Shown piece by piece: positions 6,635 to 9,100 of a stretch of 9,100 nt of DNA. Source of the stretch: JBOFHT01 sp051649785 (GTDB taxonomy: Archaea > Methanobacteriota > Methanobacteria > Methanobacteriales > Methanobacteriaceae); contig JBOFHT010000020.1 of NCBI GenBank assembly GCA_051649785.1, positions 1 to 9,100 of the forward strand, read 5' to 3'. The position numbers and the translations under genes were made by a program. The notes under the pieces were generated by a model. It did no database searches and was not told the DNA's origin. It saw only the letters and a list, made by a program, of their open reading frames with translations. Position 1 is the first letter of the stretch. Every line of letters starts with the position of its first letter.

Positions 6635-6671
6635 TATTAATATTAACTTAGAATATATTAATATTAACTTA
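6635..6671. repeat. 16-bp direct repeat duplicating the rpl11 stop region
   Basis: TATTAATATTAACTTA occurs at 6635-6650 and 6656-6671, 21 bp apart. The second copy includes the rpl11 stop codon (TAA at 6666-6664), so the first is a duplicate of the gene's end lying just downstream of it. Confidence 0.75.
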
Positions 6672-7146
6672 CTAAAATATCGTCGTATTCACCAGCATCA
6701 ACAGCTTTTTGAGCATCACGTGGGTCTTTACCATCAACAGTAATTCCCATACTAACGCAAGTTCCCATTACTTCTTTAGCCCCATGTTTATAATCATTAG
6801 ACAAAAGAGAATCGAATTTCATTCTTGCAACTTTTAATGCTTGTTCTACAGACAAATCTGCAACCCAGTCAGCACCTGGTTCTTGGGAAGCTTTGTCTAT
6901 TTTTAATTCATCCATAATAAGTGCTGTTGTTGGAGGAGTACCAATAGAGATTTCAAATTCTTTAGTTTTACTGTCAATTATTACTTTAACAGGTACTTTC
7001 ATTCCTTTAAAATCTTCACTTTTTTTATTAATTTGGTCAACAACTTCCATCATGTTAAGTCCAAATGGACCTATTGCAGGACCTAATGGAGGTCCTGGAG
7101 TTGCACTTCCACCTTCTATAAGAATTTCTACTGTATCTTTAGCCAT
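6664..7146 (-). CDS. rpl11: ribosomal protein L11
   Basis: This 160-residue protein binds the GTPase-centre rRNA together with L10 at the stalk base. The N-terminal domain carries the Pro/Gly-rich PGPPLGPAIGPFGLN (17-31), the family signature. GTPPTTALIMDEL leads to the C-terminal RNA-binding domain (about 75-145, including LSVEQALKVARMKFDSLLS and KEVMGTCVSMGITVDG). Length is typical of archaea. The start at 7146 shares a base with the spt5 stop (TAATG) and is preceded by GGAGG (7158-7154) with a 7-nt spacer, so it is translated from the same mRNA as spt5. Confidence 0.97.
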   Translation of the reverse strand: MAKDTVEILIEGGSATPGPPLGPAIGPFGLNMMEVVDQINKKSEDFKGMKVPVKVIIDSKTKEFEISIGTPPTTALIMDELKIDKASQEPGADWVADLSVEQALKVARMKFDSLLSNDYKHGAKEVMGTCVSMGITVDGKDPRDAQKAVDAGEYDDILVS

Positions 7147-7634
7147 TAGTCAGCCTCCTTTTTTATAATTCTAATTTGATCAGCTTTAACTGTAACTGGG
7201 ATTGGAACCGCAGCTTCTATTAATTCTAAAACCACTTCTTCTTTTGATTCGCCTATACGAATTACTTTTGCTTTTTCTGCTTTGAAAGGGCCAGAAACAA
7301 GCTCAACAATACTTCCTTCTTTAATGGAAGATATTATAGGTTCTGGTTTTAAGAATTTTTTAACTTCTTCAAAACTTACTGTATTTGGTGCACTAGCACT
7401 TTTAGATTCAACCATTCCTCTAAATAAATGACGAGGAATTGATTTAAAAGCATGATCTTGCAAATCTATTTTTGAAGAAGCTTCAATTAAGATATACCCT
7501 TTCAATGCTTCTGGAACAAGGACAGCATTAACTTCAATTGAACTGTCTTTTATTTTCCCTGCTAATAGAGAAGCCACATTTCTTTCTTGTCCAGTAGCTG
7601 TTTTAAGAGCATATATGGAATTTTCATTATCCAT
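7146..7634 (-). CDS. spt5: transcription elongation factor Spt5 (archaeal NusG)
   Basis: This 162-residue protein has the two-domain plan of archaeal Spt5. The NGN domain (about 6-95) begins with IYALKTATGQERNVASLLAG; it binds the RNA polymerase clamp with Spt4 to raise processivity. The KOW domain (about 104-155) contains IKEGSIVELVSGPFKAEKAKVIRIG. The ATG at 7634 has GGTG (7643-7640) with a 5-nt spacer and lies six residues before the conserved NGN start, so no other start fits. It overlaps rpl11 by one base. In many archaea secE precedes this gene; here no SecE-like frame lies upstream, only AT-rich spacer. Confidence 0.95.
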   Translation of the reverse strand: MDNENSIYALKTATGQERNVASLLAGKIKDSSIEVNAVLVPEALKGYILIEASSKIDLQDHAFKSIPRHLFRGMVESKSASAPNTVSFEEVKKFLKPEPIISSIKEGSIVELVSGPFKAEKAKVIRIGESKEEVVLELIEAAVPIPVTVKADQIRIIKKEAD

Positions 7635-7658
7635 GATTACACCTATAAACTTAATAAT

Positions 7659-7706
7659 TTGAGTTTTAACTTGAAATTTAATTTGAAACTTAATTCAAAG
7701 TTTAAT
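7659..7706 (-). repeat. 12-bp tandem repeat, four copies, in the spt5 leader region
   Basis: On plus the units are TTGAGTTTTAAC (7659), TTGAAATTTAAT (7671), TTGAAACTTAAT (7683) and TCAAAGTTTAAT (7695), head to tail with no gaps. In the minus-strand RNA, neighbouring units can pair (UUUGAA with UUCAAA around a 6-nt loop). The array lies 25-72 nt before the spt5 ATG, so it probably falls in the untranslated leader. Confidence 0.65.
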
Positions 7707-7708
7707 TT

Positions 7709-7716
7709 AATATAAT
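7709..7716 (-). promoter_or_regulatory. possible TATA box for spt5-rpl11
   Basis: The minus strand reads ATTATATT, 75-82 nt before the spt5 ATG. A start about 25 nt downstream would leave a leader of about 50 nt that covers most of the 12-bp repeat array. This is a weak match in very AT-rich DNA. Confidence 0.3.
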
Positions 7717-7748
7717 TACATTAATATTAGCCATTAGGAATAATAAAA

Positions 7749-7768
7749 TAGTATTTATTAAAATACTA
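7749..7768. repeat. 8-bp perfect hairpin nested in a longer inverted repeat
   Basis: TAGTATTT (7749-7756) and AAATACTA (7761-7768) are exact reverse complements with the loop ATTA. Outside them, CCATTAG (7731-7737) and CTAATGG (7796-7802) also pair. The nested arrangement could be an RNA fold or chance; there is no coding context. Confidence 0.45.
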
Positions 7769-7861
7769 AATTTAATACAACTATATTGAAAATAGCTAAT
7801 GGAAAATAGCTAAGTTATATAATGCTGTAATAACTATAAACTAAATTCATATATTTTAAAT

Positions 7862-7917
7862 TGTAAAATTATAATGCAAAATAATTATAATTGTAAAGTA
7901 ATTATAATGTAATTATA
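7862..7917. repeat. degenerate 13-17-bp tandem repeat
   Basis: Three to four units of the form TGTAAA...ATTATAA follow one another: from 7862, from 7875 (TGCAAAATAATTATAA), from 7891 (TTGTAAAGTAATTATAA) and a partial one from 7908. Unit lengths vary, which suggests slippage in noncoding DNA. Confidence 0.45.
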
Positions 7918-8561
7918 TTCTACTTAATGGTATTTAAACATTTAGATAAATTAGGTAAAAATAATATTTTAATTCAAAAAAATTAATTTAAAAATATTTA
8001 CAAAGTTAAAAATTAATTAGTTTTATTATTCTAATATAATTATAATATTAATTATATATTATATTATCTATTTCCAATAATGATTTTTTAAAGTAAATTT
8101 TTATAAAAATTTAACAAATTATTATTCAATTAACTGTTCTTGAAAAATAGATTTATCTAGAATTATTATAGAAACTAAACTAAAACCTAATCTAAAAAAT
8201 ATTATTAATATACATCATACATGCATTTCTATATTTTTCTTATTAATAGGTAAATATTAGTACTTATATCTATATGTAAACATCTAAATTAGCTAAAGTT
8301 AAAAAATAAAATTTAATTCTAAATTTAAAAAAGTAATTTATTCTTAAGAGCTTTATTTTTGATAGTGTTATTCATAGATAAGTTTCATTAGCATTAGTAG
8401 TTTTATTCTTCCCTATGTCCTTTTTTTAATTAGATTAATATAATATTTTTAGTAAATTGTTTGTTGAAATATAATGTACAACAGTTCTAAACTTAATATT
8501 AACAATTAGGAATAGTTATATAACATTGCAATCAAATTAGTAAATGGTGTTAAAATTCCAT

Positions 8562-8592
8562 AACATATATATAATTATATGTTGTTTTTTTT
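8562..8592 (+). terminator. hairpin followed by T8, terminator-like on plus strand
   Basis: AACATATA (8562-8569) and TATATGTT (8576-8583) form an 8-bp stem with a TATAAT loop, followed by G and eight T (8585-8592). This is the shape of an intrinsic terminator for plus-strand transcription and would also shield the downstream adhesin promoter. No plus-strand gene is visible before it, so what it would terminate is unknown. Confidence 0.45.
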
Positions 8593-8698
8593 CATCAAAT
8601 AAGCATATATTTAGTTGATTGTAAAAGTCACTATAAAATATCCCTAAGATAACCTCAAAATCAATCCTAAATATATTTTTATAATAATTAATAATTGA

Positions 8699-8706
8699 TT
8701 TATATA
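8699..8706 (+). promoter_or_regulatory. box A (TATA) promoter of the adhesin-like gene
   Basis: TTTATATA, an exact methanogen box A, lies 46 nt before the GTG start. A transcription start about 25 nt downstream (near 8727) would give a leader of about 25 nt that still includes the ribosome-binding site. Confidence 0.65.
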
Positions 8707-8739
8707 AAAACTCTAAATTATTTTAACTGATTATAAAAA

Positions 8740-8747
8740 GGAGGTGA
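8740..8747 (+). promoter_or_regulatory. strong ribosome-binding site deciding the GTG start
   Basis: GGAGGTGA is a full match to the archaeal 16S rRNA 3' end. An in-frame GTG at 8744 lies inside this site, so the next GTG at 8753, 8 nt after GGAGG, is chosen as the start. Confidence 0.8.
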
Positions 8748-8752
8748 AAAAC

Positions 8753-9100
8753 GTGACAAATAAAAATTTAAAGATTAATACGCTTTTTATTGTGCTTTTT
8801 TTTGTTTTAATAACATTACTTTCAATTAGTAGTGTTAGTGCAGCTGTTACTACTAATAGTCAAGATAATATTTCCATTGATGATGGAACTACTCTCAGTA
8901 CTGGTTTAGCTAATATAACTAATGGTACTATTTATTTGAATGATAATGAGTACAATGGTTCAGGTAATGTTAATTTAACTTTATCTAGTCGTAATCTAAC
9001 TATTATTGGTAATAATTCAACTGTTATTAATGGATCTAATGTTAATTGGATTTTTGATATAGGAGGTGGTAGTTTAACACTTATTAACCTAACAATTACA
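8753..9100 (+). CDS. adhesin-like secreted protein, N-terminal part (truncated by window edge)
   Basis: 116 codons are open to the right edge. Residues 1-31 form a clear Sec signal peptide: polar NKNLKIN, a hydrophobic core TLFIVLFFVLITLL, and a cleavage region SSVSAA, with cutting likely after Ala30 or Ala31. The mature part is rich in Asn, Thr, Ser, Gly and Ile, and alternates short strands with turns (GTIYLNDNEYNGSGNVNLTL, then SRNLTIIGNNSTVINGS, then GGSLTLINLTIT). This is the right-handed beta-helix style of the many surface adhesin-like proteins of Methanobrevibacter and Methanosphaera. There are many N-x-S/T sequons. It probably acts at the cell surface, but the ligand cannot be guessed and the anchoring end is outside the window. 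It is divergent from the ribosomal genes and has its own box A. The start is a GTG. Confidence 0.85.
   Translation, partial: MTNKNLKINTLFIVLFFVLITLLSISSVSAAVTTNSQDNISIDDGTTLSTGLANITNGTIYLNDNEYNGSGNVNLTLSSRNLTIIGNNSTVINGSNVNWIFDIGGGSLTLINLTIT

Larger units (their letters stand above)
6251..6663. other. 413-nt rpl11-rpl1 intergenic region
   Basis: No gene on either strand. Going down the minus strand from rpl11, it holds a duplicated end of rpl11, a pair of 17-bp direct repeats with an inverted repeat, further AT-rich DNA, then the rpl1 promoter and leader. I see no strong U-rich terminator after rpl11, so some read-through into rpl1 is possible. Confidence 0.7.
7635..8752. other. 1.1-kb gene-free divergent spacer between spt5 and the adhesin-like gene
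   Basis: No open frame of useful size and no tRNA-like GTTC arm is visible on either strand. It contains the spt5 leader repeats and promoter, a short hairpin (7749-7768), a degenerate tandem repeat (7862-7917), a plus-strand hairpin followed by T8 (8562-8592) and the adhesin promoter. The stretch 7920-8560 shows nothing I can name. Confidence 0.7.

Noticed and set aside
6893..7168. Plus-strand frame of 91 codons opposite rpl11
   Set aside because: It mirrors the conserved rpl11 coding sequence, with no ribosome-binding site or family match.
7920..8560. tRNA or other stable RNA gene in the long spacer
   Set aside because: No GTTC-type T arm, no GC-rich stems and no CCA end were visible; the DNA is uniformly AT-rich.
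8744..8752. Earlier GTG start for the adhesin-like gene
   Set aside because: This GTG is part of the GGAGGTGA ribosome-binding site; the in-frame GTG at 8753 has correct spacing.

Overview
The window looks like a methanogenic archaeon of the order Methanobacteriales, most likely Methanobrevibacter or a close relative. The basis is four things: the archaeal stalk and translation genes (Spt5/NusG, L11, L1, L10/P0, L12/P1), an archaeal-type alanyl-tRNA synthetase, a DUF39 homocysteine-biosynthesis gene, and the start of a secreted Asn/Thr/Ser-rich adhesin-like protein. All sit in very AT-rich DNA. Ribosome-binding sites match the archaeal anti-SD (GGAGG, GGTGA) and two promoters carry the methanogen box A TTTATATA. 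The species cannot be settled from this stretch.

Layout, in order of minus-strand transcription (right to left). spt5 (7634-7146) and rpl11 (7146-6664) overlap by one base (TAATG). A 413-nt gap follows, with a box A and an SD-sequestering hairpin. rpl1 (6250-5612) and rpl10 (5612-4608) again overlap by one base; after 125 nt comes rpl12 (4482-4180), ending in a long pyrimidine-tract terminator. A 745-nt gap filled with low-complexity repeats precedes alaS (3434-612). Thirty nt later comes a DUF39 gene (581 to the window edge). On the right, a 1.1-kb gene-free AT-rich spacer separates spt5 from a divergent plus-strand adhesin-like gene that begins at 8753 and runs off the window.

The genes form a growth-related translation cluster. 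L11, L10 and L12 build the ribosomal GTPase stalk, L1 builds the L1 stalk, Spt5 is the RNA polymerase processivity factor, and AlaRS charges tRNA-Ala. DUF39 proteins make homocysteine from aspartate semialdehyde in methanogens.

I see no new defence or mobile system. The most interesting feature is the rpl1 leader: a bulged hairpin whose 3' strand contains part of the Shine-Dalgarno, a candidate L1 autoregulatory site. Next are slippage-type AAT-rich sequences that recur in noncoding DNA, inside AlaRS and at the DUF39 N-terminus: a 9-bp minisatellite, a triplet tract and Asn-rich protein segments. Third is a hairpin plus T8 on the plus strand, with no gene before it.
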